Shown here piece by piece: positions 25,994 through 39,360 of a DNA stretch of 53,071 bases. Each line of letters begins with the position of its first letter. Positions within the stretch are counted from its first letter, which is position 1. Origin of the DNA: Gammaproteobacteria bacterium (GTDB taxonomy: Bacteria > Pseudomonadota > Gammaproteobacteria > Acidiferrobacterales > UBA6901); NCBI GenBank assembly GCA_016218345.1, contig JACREH010000116.1, positions 1 to 53,071 on the forward strand, read 5' to 3'. The notes below the pieces were generated by a model. It saw nothing but the letters and a program-made list of their open reading frames with translations. It had not been told where the DNA came from and searched no databases. The translations under genes were made by a program, and so were the position numbers.

Positions 25994-26595
25994 ACCGGGA
26001 TCCGGCCACGACCGCCGAGGACAAGGTCTGGGTGGAGATCGCCACGCCGCTCGCCCTCGACGCGCTGCGCCGGTTCTGCGACGATCTGGAACGCCTGTAC
26101 CGCATCAACCCCTATCTGGATTTCACGGTCTGGCGCAACACCGGCCCCGACCGGTATCACATCGAGTTCCATAACAACAGCAACGAGCAGGACGTTGCGC
26201 TCGATCTCACCCGCCGGCGCGAGTCCGATCTGGCGTTCATCGTCGAGTACGCCCGGGGCATCAAGGCCGCCACGCGCTTCGAACTCGCCGCCACCGAGCG
26301 CGGCAGCAAACTCACGATCACCGACGATTACAGCCGTCTGCCGCCGGCCGAACGCGAACAGCGTCTGCACGAGGTCGACAAGAGCCTGACGGCCTGGGGG
26401 CAGGGGGTGTTCGACTACCTGCGGCACCTTCGGCGCTGGGGCTGGTTCGCGCCATGGCGCTGGTACATGCGCCGGGTGTGGACGCCGATGCGGCCGATGA
26501 CGCGGCGCATTACCTGGATGGTGATCCTGGTCGATGTCGCGTTCTTCGCGCTGTTTTTATTTGTGATGCTTATCTATTGGGTGGAGTACGGCTGA
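25990..26595 (+). CDS. Hypothetical SRPBCC-like protein with C-terminal membrane anchor
   Basis: A 201-residue protein. The first about 140 residues look like a START/SRPBCC ligand-binding domain (VWVEIATPLALDALRRF, DRYHIEFHNNSNEQDV, AATRFELAATERGSKLTITDDY). A basic, Trp-rich stretch (WGWFAPWRWYMRRVW) precedes one membrane span at about 172-195. The start overlaps the uspA stop by ATGA, so the two are co-translated. The fold assignment is by pattern only; ligand and role unknown. Confidence 0.6.
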   Translation: MNRDPATTAEDKVWVEIATPLALDALRRFCDDLERLYRINPYLDFTVWRNTGPDRYHIEFHNNSNEQDVALDLTRRRESDLAFIVEYARGIKAATRFELAATERGSKLTITDDYSRLPPAEREQRLHEVDKSLTAWGQGVFDYLRHLRRWGWFAPWRWYMRRVWTPMRPMTRRITWMVILVDVAFFALFLFVMLIYWVEYG

Positions 26596-26625
26596 CAACA
26601 CGCATGCAGCGGCGGGTTTGAAACT

Positions 26626-26654
26626 GTAGGGGCGGGTTTGAAACCCGCCCCTAC
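26626..26654. repeat. GC-rich palindrome R3 between two converging genes
   Basis: A perfect palindrome: GTAGGGGCGGGTTT (26626-26639), G, then the exact complement (26641-26654). A partial direct copy, GCGGGTTTGAAAC, lies 20 bp upstream at 26612-26624. The right end overlaps the ftsB stop codon (CTA, 26651-26653). It may act as a terminator for both flanking genes, though it has no U run. Confidence 0.9.
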
Positions 26655-26944
26655 TTCCGTGTCGGTTCGATGATCTGGTAGAAGGTCTCGCCCTTCTTGA
26701 CCATCCCGAGCTCGTTGCGGGCGCGTTCTTCGATCGCCTCCAGGCCCTGTTTCAGGTCCAGCACCTCGGCCTCGAGCGCGCGGTTGCGCGCGCGCAGCTG
26801 GGCGATTTCGGTCTGGTGCGCGGCGACCTCGCGTTGCAGCTGCCAGAGCGCGAGGACCCCCCCGTTGCCGACCCACAGCGGATATTGCAGCGCCAGCAGC
26901 AGCCCGAGCAAGGTGTAACGGATGATCTGCACGCGCGCAATCAT
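26651..26944 (-). CDS. ftsB: Cell-division protein FtsB
   Basis: FtsB is a small bitopic divisome protein that forms a coiled-coil complex with FtsL and FtsQ and activates septal wall synthesis. The 97-residue protein has a membrane span at about 8-26 followed by a leucine-zipper-like coiled coil (LQREVAAHQTEIAQLRARN), and the conserved ERARNELGMVKKGETFY motif. The start at 26944 (MIARVQ) gives a normal topology. It lies 25 nt downstream of eno. Its TAG lies in the R3 palindrome. Confidence 0.93.
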   Translation of the reverse strand: MIARVQIIRYTLLGLLLALQYPLWVGNGGVLALWQLQREVAAHQTEIAQLRARNRALEAEVLDLKQGLEAIEERARNELGMVKKGETFYQIIEPTRK

Positions 26945-26969
26945 GGACTGGACGGCGAGCGGGCCGGGG

Positions 26970-28280
<1,311 letters not shown>

Positions 28281-28297
28281 TTAAGTTTCTGGGTATT

Positions 28298-28392
28298 CAC
28301 GCGGAGCGGGCAGCGGCGCGGAGAACGTGGAGTTCAGGGGTTATTCGCAAAAAGCTTCTTTGCCTTCTCTGCCTTCTCTGCGTCTCTGCGTT
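28298..28392. repeat. R2-like repeat between kdsA and eno
   Basis: The right half (about 28356-28392) is a run of CTTCTTTGCC, TTCTCTGCC and TTCTCTGCG elements ending CTCTGCGTTG; the left half starts CACGCGGAGCGGGCAG and is a degenerate inverted partner. It occupies most of the 163-nt gap between kdsA and eno. Confidence 0.55.
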
Positions 28393-28428
28393 GAAAATTA
28401 ATACAAACTCTCTCTTCTTGCTCGCTTC

Positions 28429-31135
<2,707 letters not shown>

Positions 31136-32500
31136 TTACAGCGGTTGTAGAACAAGCCGCACGCCCGGCTCGTCGGCGCGCGCCGCATACGGTTCGCACA
31201 CCCACAGATCGGCGACTGCGGCGAGCGCGCCGTCGGCGTAGAGCAGCGGCAGGCGCCCGCGCCGCCACGGGGCGACATGGCTGGCCTGGAGCAATTTCTT
31301 GAGTTTGTGCCGGTGGCGGCGCCCAGGCAGGCGACAGACCTCGCCGCCGTGACGCAGGCGCACGCGCAGCGGCGCGGCCGGCAGGCGCGCGCGTGCCAGG
31401 CCTTGACCGTCGGCCGGCACCGCCAGCAGCCGCCAGCCGAGTTGCGGAAGCTCCAGCGGGCCGCTCAGGTCCCACGGCAGGTCGAGCGTCGATACCGGCG
31501 CGGCCAGGGGCGCGGCCGCCTGCAGGCCGTCGCGGTAACGCCAGACCTCCACGCCCGGCCAGGCGAGCCGCGCCCGCCGGCTGGCGGGCTCGTGGTCGAC
31601 CAGCGCGGTCAGGTCCTCGAGTTGCTGGGTGGTCGGCGCCGGCAGGCCTTGATGACGCAGCCAATAGCGCAGCAGATTGGCCAGACGGGCGTGCGGCAGA
31701 GCGCGCAGCGCGCCGATCGAGAGCGTGGCGCGCTCGCCCGCCGGACCCGGGCAGCGGCCCAGGTCGTCGGCGGCGAGCGCGTCCAACAGCGCCGCCGCCG
31801 CGGCCGCGTGGCGGGCGCTGCGCGCCAGCAATTCACCGGCCTGCGGCCAGTGACGCCGCACCACCGGCAGGACCTCGTGGCGAATGACATTGCGCCGGTG
31901 CTTGAGGTTTAGATTGCTTTCGTCGTCGATCCAGTCGAGGCGGTGATGCTCGGCGTAGGCGCGCAAGTCGGCGCGCGTGAAATCGAGCAACGGCCGGGCC
32001 AGCCGGCCGGGGCCGAAGGTCTTGATCGGGGCGATCGCCGCCAGGCCGTGCATGCCGGCGCCGCGCAGCAGTTGCAACAACACGGTTTCGGCCTGATCGT
32101 CTTGATGGTGCGCGGTGAGCAGCACCTGGTCCGGCGCCAGAGCGCGTTTGAGCGCGTCATACCGGGCTCGGCGCGCCGCGGCCTCCAGGCCGTCGCCGGC
32201 GGCGGAATCGACCCGGACCCGCACGGACTCGAACGCGACAGCGAGTTGCGCGCAAATCTGCCGGCAGTGGTGCGCCCACTCGGCCGAATCGGGATGGAGG
32301 CCGTGGTCGATGTGCATGGCGCGCAACGCGAAGGCCGGCCGGCGTCGGCCGCGCAGCCCGGCCAGGGCGTGCAGTAACACGTGGGAATCGAGTCCGCCGC
32401 TGAAGGCGACCGTGAACGAGGCGGTGGGGGACAACGCCAGGCGCTCGAACAGACTGGCCTCAAGCGCCGCTACCGAGAAACCGGGGTCAGATTTCCTCAA
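31136..32500 (-). CDS. tilS: tRNA(Ile)-lysidine synthase
   Basis: TilS converts C34 of tRNA-Ile(CAU) to lysidine so it reads AUA. The 454-residue protein has the N-type ATPase P-loop [13 protein letters not shown] at about 35-47, the HIDHGL motif, [19 protein letters not shown], and C-terminal TilS substrate-binding domains. The start is uncertain: the open frame begins at TTG 32500, inside the accA 3' end (14-base overlap). It follows accA, a common pairing. Confidence 0.93.
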   Translation of the reverse strand: MRKSDPGFSVAALEASLFERLALSPTASFTVAFSGGLDSHVLLHALAGLRGRRRPAFALRAMHIDHGLHPDSAEWAHHCRQICAQLAVAFESVRVRVDSAAGDGLEAAARRARYDALKRALAPDQVLLTAHHQDDQAETVLLQLLRGAGMHGLAAIAPIKTFGPGRLARPLLDFTRADLRAYAEHHRLDWIDDESNLNLKHRRNVIRHEVLPVVRRHWPQAGELLARSARHAAAAAALLDALAADDLGRCPGPAGERATLSIGALRALPHARLANLLRYWLRHQGLPAPTTQQLEDLTALVDHEPASRRARLAWPGVEVWRYRDGLQAAAPLAAPVSTLDLPWDLSGPLELPQLGWRLLAVPADGQGLARARLPAAPLRVRLRHGGEVCRLPGRRHRHKLKKLLQASHVAPWRRGRLPLLYADGALAAVADLWVCEPYAARADEPGVRLVLQPL

Positions 32501-33446
32501 ATTGGCCGTAGTGCATGAGGCGGGCGTAGCGTGCCGCGACCAGTTGATCGACAGACAGGGAATTGAGCGTGGCGAGATGCGCGAGCAGGCTGGCCTTGAG
32601 GGTCGCGGCCATGGCGTCGATGTCGCGGTGCGCGCCGCCCATGGGTTCGGGGATCACCGCGTCGACCAGGCCGAGCTTGAGTAGGCGTTCGGCGGTGATG
32701 CCCATGGCCTCGGCCGCGGTCGGGGCCATGTCGGCGCTTTTCCACAGAATCGAGGCGCATCCTTCCGGCGAGATCACCGCGTAGGTGGCGTATTGCAACA
32801 TCAGCATGCGGTCGCAGACGCCGATCGCGAGTGCGCCGCCCGAGCCGCCCTCGCCGATCACGGTACTCAGGATCGGTGTCTTGAGCGCGGCCATGACGTA
32901 CAGATTGCGCGCGATCGCTTCGCTTTGGCCGCGTTCCTCGGCGCCCACCCCGGGGTAGGCGCCGGGCGTGTCGATGAAGGTCAGCACCGGCAGATGAAAG
33001 CGTTCGGCGGTGTGCATGAGCCGCAGCGCCTTGCGGTAGCCCTCCGGGCGCGGCATGCCGAAATTGCGCCGCACCTTTTCGCGGGTATCGCGCCCCTTTT
33101 GATGGCCGATCACCACCACCGGCTGGCCGTCGAGACGCGCCAGCCCGCTGACGATCGCCGGGTCGTCGGCGAACGCGCGATCGCCGTGCAGTTCTTCAAA
33201 ATCGGTGAAGATGCGCTGTAGGTAGTCGAGGGTGTAGGGGCGTTGCGGGTGGCGGGCGAGCTGGGCGATTTGCCAGGGGGTGAGGGCGGTGAAGATCGAT
33301 TCGGTGAGTTTGCGGCTCTTGGCGCGCAGGCGCTTGATCTCATCGTCGATATTGACCTCGCCGTCCTTGCCGCTATTGCGCAGGGCCTCGATCTTCGCCT
33401 CCAGGTCGGCGATCGATTGCTCGAAATCGAGATAGTTCTGATTCAT
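32487..33446 (-). CDS. accA: Acetyl-CoA carboxylase carboxyltransferase subunit alpha
   Basis: AccA, with AccD, transfers CO2 from carboxybiotin to acetyl-CoA, making malonyl-CoA for fatty acids. The 319-residue protein matches the family length. It starts [20 protein letters not shown], then has [42 protein letters not shown] and [13 protein letters not shown], the carboxyltransferase oxyanion-hole region. It is divergent from sdhC. Confidence 0.97.
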   Translation of the reverse strand: MNQNYLDFEQSIADLEAKIEALRNSGKDGEVNIDDEIKRLRAKSRKLTESIFTALTPWQIAQLARHPQRPYTLDYLQRIFTDFEELHGDRAFADDPAIVSGLARLDGQPVVVIGHQKGRDTREKVRRNFGMPRPEGYRKALRLMHTAERFHLPVLTFIDTPGAYPGVGAEERGQSEAIARNLYVMAALKTPILSTVIGEGGSGGALAIGVCDRMLMLQYATYAVISPEGCASILWKSADMAPTAAEAMGITAERLLKLGLVDAVIPEPMGGAHRDIDAMAATLKASLLAHLATLNSLSVDQLVAARYARLMHYGQFEEI

Positions 33447-33632
33447 GTCTCGGTCCGCGGTGGTTGGGGGTATTGTAAACCCCGGGCCCGCCGGGGTGGC
33501 AAGTATCGATTTTACACCGGCGCGCCGGGGAAATCCCGGCGAAATCCCCGGATTTGGCGTGGTCGTGACGGGGCTGGGCTTTTGGCATAGGCTTGTATCG
33601 TTCCGGACGAAACAGGCTCAAGGCGTGTCGCG
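33447..33632. promoter_or_regulatory. Divergent accA/sdhC intergenic region
   Basis: A 186-nt gap that must hold promoters for accA (minus) and sdhC (plus). A 7-bp hairpin CGCCGGG-GAAAT-CCCGGCG lies at 33523-33541. Candidate -10 elements such as TATTGT near 33471 are weak. I could not assign either promoter with confidence. Confidence 0.3.
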
Positions 33633-34013
33633 ATGCAGAACAATAAACACCGGCCGGTTTATCTCAATCTACTTGCCATCCATTTGCCGATCACCGGCCT
33701 GGTATCGGTCCTGCACCGCGTCACCGGCGTGCTGGCGCTGCTGCTCGTGCCGGCGGCGCTGGCGTTATTGCAGCGTTCGTTCGAGGGCGAGAGCGGCTAT
33801 GCACAGGCGCGCGCGCTCCTCGCCAGTCCGGCGGGACGCCTGGCGGCGGTCGTGGCGATCTGGCTCATGACCCAGCATTTCTTTTCCGGTCTGCGGCATT
33901 TGCTGCTCGATCTCGATATCGGTGTGGCGCTCGCCGGCGCCCGGCGCAGCGCCGCCGCGGTGTTTCTGGCGAGCGCGGCGGTGACGCTGCTGGCGGCGTG
34001 GCGGCTGTTATGA
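33633..34013 (+). CDS. sdhC: Succinate dehydrogenase cytochrome b556 subunit
   Basis: A membrane anchor of complex II. The 126-residue protein has three hydrophobic spans and the SdhC signature SVLHRVTGV at about 25-33 (quinone-site Ser and Arg), plus the heme b ligand His in HFFSGLRHLLLDL. It starts at the ATG at 33633 and overlaps sdhD by ATGA. Confidence 0.94.
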   Translation: MQNNKHRPVYLNLLAIHLPITGLVSVLHRVTGVLALLLVPAALALLQRSFEGESGYAQARALLASPAGRLAAVVAIWLMTQHFFSGLRHLLLDLDIGVALAGARRSAAAVFLASAAVTLLAAWRLL

Positions 34014-34366
34014 GCGCGCGCGATCTCGGCAGCGCCCGCGCCGGACTGAACGGCTGGCTGGCGCAACGCATCACCGCCCTGTACCTGGCCGGGTTTTCGC
34101 TGTTTGCGACCCTGCGCCTGCTGCTCGATCCGATCACGGATTACCCGGCGTGGCGGGCCTGGCTGAGCGGCGGTGCCATGCGGCTGGCGCTGGCGGTCTT
34201 CCTGCTGACGGCGATCGTGCACGGCTGGCTGGGAGTGCGCAGCGTCTTGATGGATTACCTCCATCCGGGCGGCTGGCGGTTTTCGGCGAGCGTCGCCGTC
34301 GGTTTGGGTTTGCTGGCGCTGGCACTGTGGTCGGTGCAGATCGTATTCTGGGATCTGCGTCCATGA
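34010..34366 (+). CDS. sdhD: Succinate dehydrogenase membrane anchor subunit SdhD
   Basis: A 118-residue protein with three spans; GLNGWLAQRITALYLAGF precedes span one and HGWLGVRSVLMDYL holds the second heme ligand His and the quinone-site Asp-Tyr pair. The ATG at 34010 overlaps the sdhC stop; an upstream four-residue extension is unnecessary. It overlaps sdhA by ATGA. All four genes are thus translationally linked except sdhA-sdhB, which are 11 nt apart. Confidence 0.93.
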   Translation: MSARDLGSARAGLNGWLAQRITALYLAGFSLFATLRLLLDPITDYPAWRAWLSGGAMRLALAVFLLTAIVHGWLGVRSVLMDYLHPGGWRFSASVAVGLGLLALALWSVQIVFWDLRP

Positions 34367-36138
34367 ATGCGATCGATGCGCTGCCGCGGCGGCGGTTCGA
34401 TTGTCTGGTCATCGGCGCCGGCGGCGGCGGGCTGCGCGCCGCGCTGCAACTCGCTCAGGCCGACGTGCATGTGGCAGTGGTGTCCAAGGTGTTTCCGACG
34501 CGCTCGCACACGGTCGCCGCCCAGGGCGGCATCAACGCCGCGCTCGGCAACGTGCTGCCGGACGATTGGCATTGGCACATGTACGACACCGTCAAGGGCG
34601 GCGATTATCTGGGCGACCAGGACGCCATCGAGTACATGTGCCGTGTCGCCCCGGGACTGGTGATCGAGCTCGAACACTACGGCGTGCCGTTCACGCGCCT
34701 CGAGAACGGCCGCATCTATCAACGCATGTTCGGCGGCCAGAGCCAGAATTTCGGCGGCGCCCAGGCGGCCCGCACCTGCGCCGCCGCCGACCGCACCGGC
34801 CATGCCATCCTGCACGCCCTGTATCAACAGAATCTGCGCGCCAAAACCCATTTTTTCGACGAGTTCTTCGCGATCGATCTGCTGCGCGACGCCGCCGGCA
34901 ATGTGTTCGGGGCGCTGGTGCTGGAGATCGAGACCGGCGAACCGCTGGTGATCGAGGCCAAGACCACGCTCCTGGCGACCGGCGGCGCCGGGCGCATGTA
35001 CCGCACCACCACCAACGCCCTGATCAACACCGGCGACGGCCTGGGGATGGCGTTGCGCGCCGGCATTCCGCTGCAGGACATGGAGTTCATCCAGTTTCAC
35101 CCGACCGGCATCGCCGGGCTCGGGATTCTCATCACCGAGGGCGCGCGCGGCGAGGGCGGTTATCTGGTCAACAATGGCGGCGAGCGTTTCATGGAACGCT
35201 ATGCCCCGCAGGCGCGCGACCTGGCGAGCCGCGATGTCGTCAGCCGCGCGATCGCCGTCGAGGTGCGCGAAGGCCGCGGTTGCGGGCCGAACCGGGATCA
35301 CGTGCTGCTCAGGCTCGACCATCTGGGCGCCGAACTCATCAAAAGCCGTCTGCCCGGCATCCGCGAAAACGCCATGCGCTTCGCGCATGTCGATCCGATC
35401 GACCGGCCGATCCCGGTCTATCCGACCGCGCACTATATTATGGGCGGCATCCCCACCAACCGTTTCGGCCAGGTGGTGGTGCCGGAGCACCATGGGCCGG
35501 AGGAGCCGGTACCCGGCCTGTACGCGGTCGGCGAGTGCGCATGCGCCTCGATCCACGGCGCCAACCGCCTGGGCGGCAACTCGATACTCGATATCGTGGT
35601 GTTCGGCCGGGCCGCGGCCGATCATATCCTCGAGTACCTGGCCGACAACCCGCATGCCCGGCCGTTTCCGCCGGCTGCCGCCGAGCCGGCACTGGCGCGG
35701 CTCAGGCGCTGGGACCGGACCGGCGAGGGCGAATCGGTCGACGGTCTGGGCGAGGAATTGCGACGCGCGATGGAGGAGTATTGCGGGGTGTTTCGCACCC
35801 AGGAGGTGCTCGATCAGGGGGTCGCCAAGGTCGTGGCCCTGCGTGAACGGTTGGCGGACGCACGCCTCACGGATCACAGCCGGGTGTTCAACACCGCGCG
35901 GATCGAGGCCCTGGAACTGGAGAACCTCATGGAGATCGCGCTGGCCACGGTGGTCTCGGCTGCCGCCCGCCGCGAGAGCCGCGGCGCCCATTCGCGCGTC
36001 GATTACCCGGCGCGCGACGATATCAAGTGGCTAAAACACAGCCTTTTTTTCCGGGAAGGCCGACGGCTCGACTACAAGCCGGTGCGCATGAAACCGCTCA
36101 GCGTCGACAGCTTTCCGCCCCAGGCGCGGGTCTACTGA
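34363..36138 (+). CDS. sdhA: Succinate dehydrogenase flavoprotein subunit
   Basis: Oxidises succinate to fumarate with covalently bound FAD. The 591-residue protein has the Rossmann motif VIGAGGGGLRAAL, the flavinylated His segment TRSHTVAAQGGINAALGN, substrate-site residues in HPTGI...ITEGARGEGG, and ECACASIHGANRLGGNS. It ends with the conserved DDIKWLKHSLFF region. The start at 34363 overlaps the sdhD stop; a 71-residue upstream extension in this frame runs through sdhD and is rejected. Confidence 0.97.
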   Translation: MNAIDALPRRRFDCLVIGAGGGGLRAALQLAQADVHVAVVSKVFPTRSHTVAAQGGINAALGNVLPDDWHWHMYDTVKGGDYLGDQDAIEYMCRVAPGLVIELEHYGVPFTRLENGRIYQRMFGGQSQNFGGAQAARTCAAADRTGHAILHALYQQNLRAKTHFFDEFFAIDLLRDAAGNVFGALVLEIETGEPLVIEAKTTLLATGGAGRMYRTTTNALINTGDGLGMALRAGIPLQDMEFIQFHPTGIAGLGILITEGARGEGGYLVNNGGERFMERYAPQARDLASRDVVSRAIAVEVREGRGCGPNRDHVLLRLDHLGAELIKSRLPGIRENAMRFAHVDPIDRPIPVYPTAHYIMGGIPTNRFGQVVVPEHHGPEEPVPGLYAVGECACASIHGANRLGGNSILDIVVFGRAAADHILEYLADNPHARPFPPAAAEPALARLRRWDRTGEGESVDGLGEELRRAMEEYCGVFRTQEVLDQGVAKVVALRERLADARLTDHSRVFNTARIEALELENLMEIALATVVSAAARRESRGAHSRVDYPARDDIKWLKHSLFFREGRRLDYKPVRMKPLSVDSFPPQARVY

Positions 36139-36149
36139 CGCGGACCCCC

Positions 36150-36851
36150 ATGCCGATCGCATTTTCGATTTATCGTTTCGATCCGGAATCCGGCGACCCG
36201 CCGCATATGCAGGCGGTCGAACTGGACGCCGACAGCGGCACGGTTATGGTGCTGGATGCGCTGCTGCTGCTCAAGCGCCGCGACGACAGCCTGAGCTTCC
36301 GGCGCGCCTGCCGCGAGGGGGTGTGCGGCTCGGACGCCATGAATATCAACGGCCGCAATCGCCTGGCCTGCATCACTCCGATCAAGGGGCTGACACAGCC
36401 GATCGCACTTCGGCCGTTGCCGGGTCTGCCGGTGATCCGCGATTTGATTGTGGACCAGAGCCAGTTTTTCACCCAATACCGGGCGGTTAAACCCTGGCTG
36501 ATCAATCACGATCCGGTACCGGAGATCGAACGCTTGCAGGCGCCCGCGGATCGCGCCGCGCTGGACGGCCTGTACGAGTGCATACTTTGCGCTTGTTGTA
36601 CAACGGCTTGCCCGTCGTTCTGGTGGAATCCCGATAAGTTTCTGGGGCCGGCGGCGCTGCTGCAGGCCTGGCGGTTCCTGGCCGACAGCCGCGACCAGGC
36701 GAGCGGCGAGCGCCTGGACGGTCTGGAGGATCCCTACAAACTGTTTCGCTGCCACACCATCATGAACTGTGTCGATGTCTGCCCGAAGGGGCTCAACCCA
36801 ACCGCCGCCATCGGCCGGATCCGTCAATTGCTCGTCAAGCGCATCCTGTGA
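36150..36851 (+). CDS. sdhB: Succinate dehydrogenase iron-sulfur subunit
   Basis: A 233-residue subunit that carries electrons from FAD to the quinone. The [2Fe-2S] motif is seen in SFRRACREGVCGSDAMNI...RLAC, the [4Fe-4S] ligands in CILCACCTTACPSFWW, and the [3Fe-4S] ligands in CHTIMNCVDVCPKGLNP. The ATG at 36150 gives the canonical MPIAFSIYRFDPESG start. The stop overlaps the GTG of sdhE. Confidence 0.97.
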   Translation: MPIAFSIYRFDPESGDPPHMQAVELDADSGTVMVLDALLLLKRRDDSLSFRRACREGVCGSDAMNINGRNRLACITPIKGLTQPIALRPLPGLPVIRDLIVDQSQFFTQYRAVKPWLINHDPVPEIERLQAPADRAALDGLYECILCACCTTACPSFWWNPDKFLGPAALLQAWRFLADSRDQASGERLDGLEDPYKLFRCHTIMNCVDVCPKGLNPTAAIGRIRQLLVKRIL

Positions 36852-37084
36852 CTGCTCACGGGGAGTTGCCACGTGTGCGCTGGAGGTGCCGGCGGGGGCT
36901 GTTGGAACTCGATCTGGCGCTGCGGGCCTTTCTGGACCGGGGGTACACGACGCTCACCCGGCCCGAGCAGGCCGCGTTTCAGCGGCTTTTGGAAGCGCCC
37001 GATACGCAGTTGCAGGCCTGGCTGCTGGGGCAGGAGGAATGTCCGGATCATGAATTCAGGGAACTTATCAAAAAGATTCGATAG
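36848..37084 (+). CDS. sdhE: FAD assembly factor SdhE
   Basis: SdhE (YgfY) promotes covalent flavinylation of SdhA. The 78-residue protein has the diagnostic RRGLLELDLALRAFL motif and LTRPEQAAFQRLLE. It starts with GTG overlapping the sdhB stop (GTGA). Its location directly after the complex II genes fits its role. Its last 35 bases overlap the next gene. Confidence 0.93.
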   Translation: MTAHGELPRVRWRCRRGLLELDLALRAFLDRGYTTLTRPEQAAFQRLLEAPDTQLQAWLLGQEECPDHEFRELIKKIR

Positions 37085-37514
37085 TCCGTTAATAATAAAC
37101 ATAAAAGTTTCCAAGCTGCTCGGCGGGGCGCTGACCGCCGTGCACCTGGGAGCGGCGGTGCTGACGGTGCTGCTACCGGTTCCGGTCTGGTGGCAGGTGC
37201 TGCTGGCCGGCGGCATCGCGGCGAGCGCGGCCCATGTACTGCGGCGGCATGCCTGGCGACGCGCCCGCGGGGCGGCGATCGCGCTCGAGATCGACAGCGG
37301 CGGCGACTATGCCGTGCGGCGGGTTGCGGGCGATTGGCTGCCGTGCCGGTATGTCGAGAGCTTCGTGTCGCCGTGGCTGGTGATCGTGCGACTCGTCCCC
37401 GAGGGCCGGCGCCGGCCGGTCAGCGTGCTGGTGGCGGCGGACGCCGTGGCGACGGAGGAGTTTCGCGAACTGCGCGCGCGCCTGTACTTTCAAACCCCGA
37501 CAACGGCGCCTTAA
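37050..37514 (+). CDS. YgfX/CptA-like membrane protein
   Basis: A 154-residue protein with two hydrophobic spans at about 24-60 followed by a cytosolic beta-rich domain ([34 protein letters not shown]). The layout and the position after sdhE match YgfX (CptA), annotated in E. coli as a toxin that targets cytoskeletal proteins but more often seen as an SdhE-linked membrane protein. The ATG at 37050 follows GGAGG by 12 bases and lies inside sdhE. It converges on nadB, sharing TTAA at 37511-37514 as both stops. Confidence 0.72.
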   Translation: MNSGNLSKRFDSPLIINIKVSKLLGGALTAVHLGAAVLTVLLPVPVWWQVLLAGGIAASAAHVLRRHAWRRARGAAIALEIDSGGDYAVRRVAGDWLPCRYVESFVSPWLVIVRLVPEGRRRPVSVLVAADAVATEEFRELRARLYFQTPTTAP

Positions 37515-39139
37515 ATTGCGGGCGGGTAATTTTCCGGAACCAGGACGGTGTCGTGGGGCGGGTGGCGGGTATCCGGCGCCGGGTAGTCGCGCGAGAAATG
37601 CAGGCCGCGGCTTTCCTTGCGCGCCAGCGCCGAGCGGATAATGAGTTCGGCCACCAGCGCCAGGTTGCGCAGCTCGACCAGGTCGTTGGTGACCCGGAAA
37701 TTGCTGTAATACTCCCGGATTTCGTCCTGCAATAATTCCACCCGATGGCGGGCGCGTTCCAGGCGCTTGGTGGTGCGTACGATGCCGACATAGTCCCACA
37801 TGAAGCGGCGCAGCTCACCCCAGTTGTGCGATACCACCACCATTTCATCGGCGTCCGACACCCGGCTTTCGTCCCAAGCCGGGAGGGCCGCGTCCGGGCC
37901 GGGCACGGCGGCGAGTTGCGCGCCGATCGCCAAGGCGCAGGCCTCGGCGAATACCAGGCATTCCAGCAACGAGTTGCTGGCCAGGCGATTGGCGCCGTGC
38001 AGGCCGGTGAAGGCGCATTCGCCGAGCGCGTACAGGCCGTCGATATCGGTGCGGCCGTTGTGGTCGGTCATCACCCCGCCGCAGGTATAGTGGGCGGCCG
38101 GCACCACCGGGATCGGCTGACGGGTGATGTCATAACCGAAGCTCAGGCAGCGCTTATATATGGTGGGGAAGTGCGCCACGATGAACTCGGCCGGTTTGTG
38201 GCTGATATCGAGATACACGCAATCGATGCCGCGGCGCTTCATTTCATAGTCGATAGCGCGCGCCACCACGTCGCGCGGCGCCAGTTCGGCGCGCGCGTCA
38301 TGCGCCTTCATGAACGGCGTGCCGTCCGGCAACAACAGCCGCCCGCCCTCGCCGCGCACCGCTTCGGTGATCAGGAACGACTTGGCCTGGGGATGATACA
38401 GGCAGGTCGGATGGAACTGCACGAACTCCATGTTGGCCGCGCGGCAGCCGGCCCGCCAGGCCATGGCGATGCCGTCGCCGGTCGAGGTGTCGGGATTGCT
38501 GGTGTAGAGATAGACCTTGGAGGCCCCGCCGGTGGCGAGCACGATGTGCTTGGCCGCGAACATCCGCACCCGGCCGGCGGTCTTGTCCAGCGCATACGCT
38601 CCGAGACAGCGGTTCGGTTCGCGCTGGCCGAGCTTGTGACGGGTGATGAGATCGATGGCGATGTGGTGTTCGAACAGCGCGATCCCCGGGTGCCGGCGGG
38701 CGCGGTCTTCGAGCGTGGTTTCGATCGCCTGGCCGGTGGCATCGGCGGCGTGGATCACGCGTCGCCGGCTGTGGCCACCCTCGCGCGTCAGATGATAGGC
38801 GGGCTCGTGGTTGTCTTCGTGAGTGAACGCCACGCCCTGATCGATCAACCAGCGTATCGCCGCCGGCCCGTGCCGGACCACGTAGTCGACGGTGTCGGGG
38901 TGGCACAGACCGGCGCCGGCCTCGAGGGTGTCGCGCACGTGCGCCTCGAACGAGTCGGCGGCGTCGAGCACCGCCGCCACGCCGCCCTGGGCGTAGAGGC
39001 TCGCACCCTGCGACAACTCCGCTTTGGCCAGCACCGCCACGCGCGCCCGGTCGGCCAGGCGTAATGCCAGGCTCAGGCCGGCGGCGCCGCTGCCGATGAC
39101 CAGGACATCAAAATGCCGATCGGGGGTCGGGGGCGGCAT
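37511..39139 (-). CDS. nadB: L-aspartate oxidase
   Basis: NadB oxidises L-aspartate to iminoaspartate, the first step of de novo NAD synthesis. The 542-residue flavoprotein is a homologue of Sdh[55 protein letters not shown] and [20 protein letters not shown]. It has the NadB-type Thr/Ser context instead of the flavinylated His, so FAD is non-covalent. It ends in an overlap with ygfX. Divergent from rpoE. Confidence 0.95.
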   Translation of the reverse strand: MPPPTPDRHFDVLVIGSGAAGLSLALRLADRARVAVLAKAELSQGASLYAQGGVAAVLDAADSFEAHVRDTLEAGAGLCHPDTVDYVVRHGPAAIRWLIDQGVAFTHEDNHEPAYHLTREGGHSRRRVIHAADATGQAIETTLEDRARRHPGIALFEHHIAIDLITRHKLGQREPNRCLGAYALDKTAGRVRMFAAKHIVLATGGASKVYLYTSNPDTSTGDGIAMAWRAGCRAANMEFVQFHPTCLYHPQAKSFLITEAVRGEGGRLLLPDGTPFMKAHDARAELAPRDVVARAIDYEMKRRGIDCVYLDISHKPAEFIVAHFPTIYKRCLSFGYDITRQPIPVVPAAHYTCGGVMTDHNGRTDIDGLYALGECAFTGLHGANRLASNSLLECLVFAEACALAIGAQLAAVPGPDAALPAWDESRVSDADEMVVVSHNWGELRRFMWDYVGIVRTTKRLERARHRVELLQDEIREYYSNFRVTNDLVELRNLALVAELIIRSALARKESRGLHFSRDYPAPDTRHPPHDTVLVPENYPPAI

Positions 39140-39286
39140 AGTCGGGCAAGGGCGGCGATTTTACGCTATTATTCAAGGCTATTCGCGTCATGTAACGAGC
39201 TTTTCCGGCGGTCTCGAGGGGTCCTCGCGCGGGAGGGTGTTCACCGGCCGTTCGGCCAACTATACCCACGATTGGCGCGGCAAGGC

Positions 39287-39313
39287 GAACTTATTTTTCC
39301 AGGTACGGTCTAC
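39287..39313 (+). promoter_or_regulatory. Sigma-E (AlgU/RpoE)-type promoter of rpoE
   Basis: GAACTT (39287-39292), 16 nt, then TCTAC (39309-39313): a close match to the AlgU/RpoE consensus GAACTT-N16/17-TCTGA. It lies 47 nt upstream of the rpoE ATG, as expected for autoregulation. The remaining 147 nt back to nadB show no other clear element. Confidence 0.82.
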
Positions 39314-39360
39314 GCAGATGACGCACTGCGTAACCGACAGGAGCGAGGGAAGTTTCCCAA

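Noticed and set aside
34150-34362. Longer N terminus for sdhA
   Set aside because: It would overlap sdhD fully in another frame, and SdhA proteins start close to the FAD Rossmann motif, as with the ATG at 34363.
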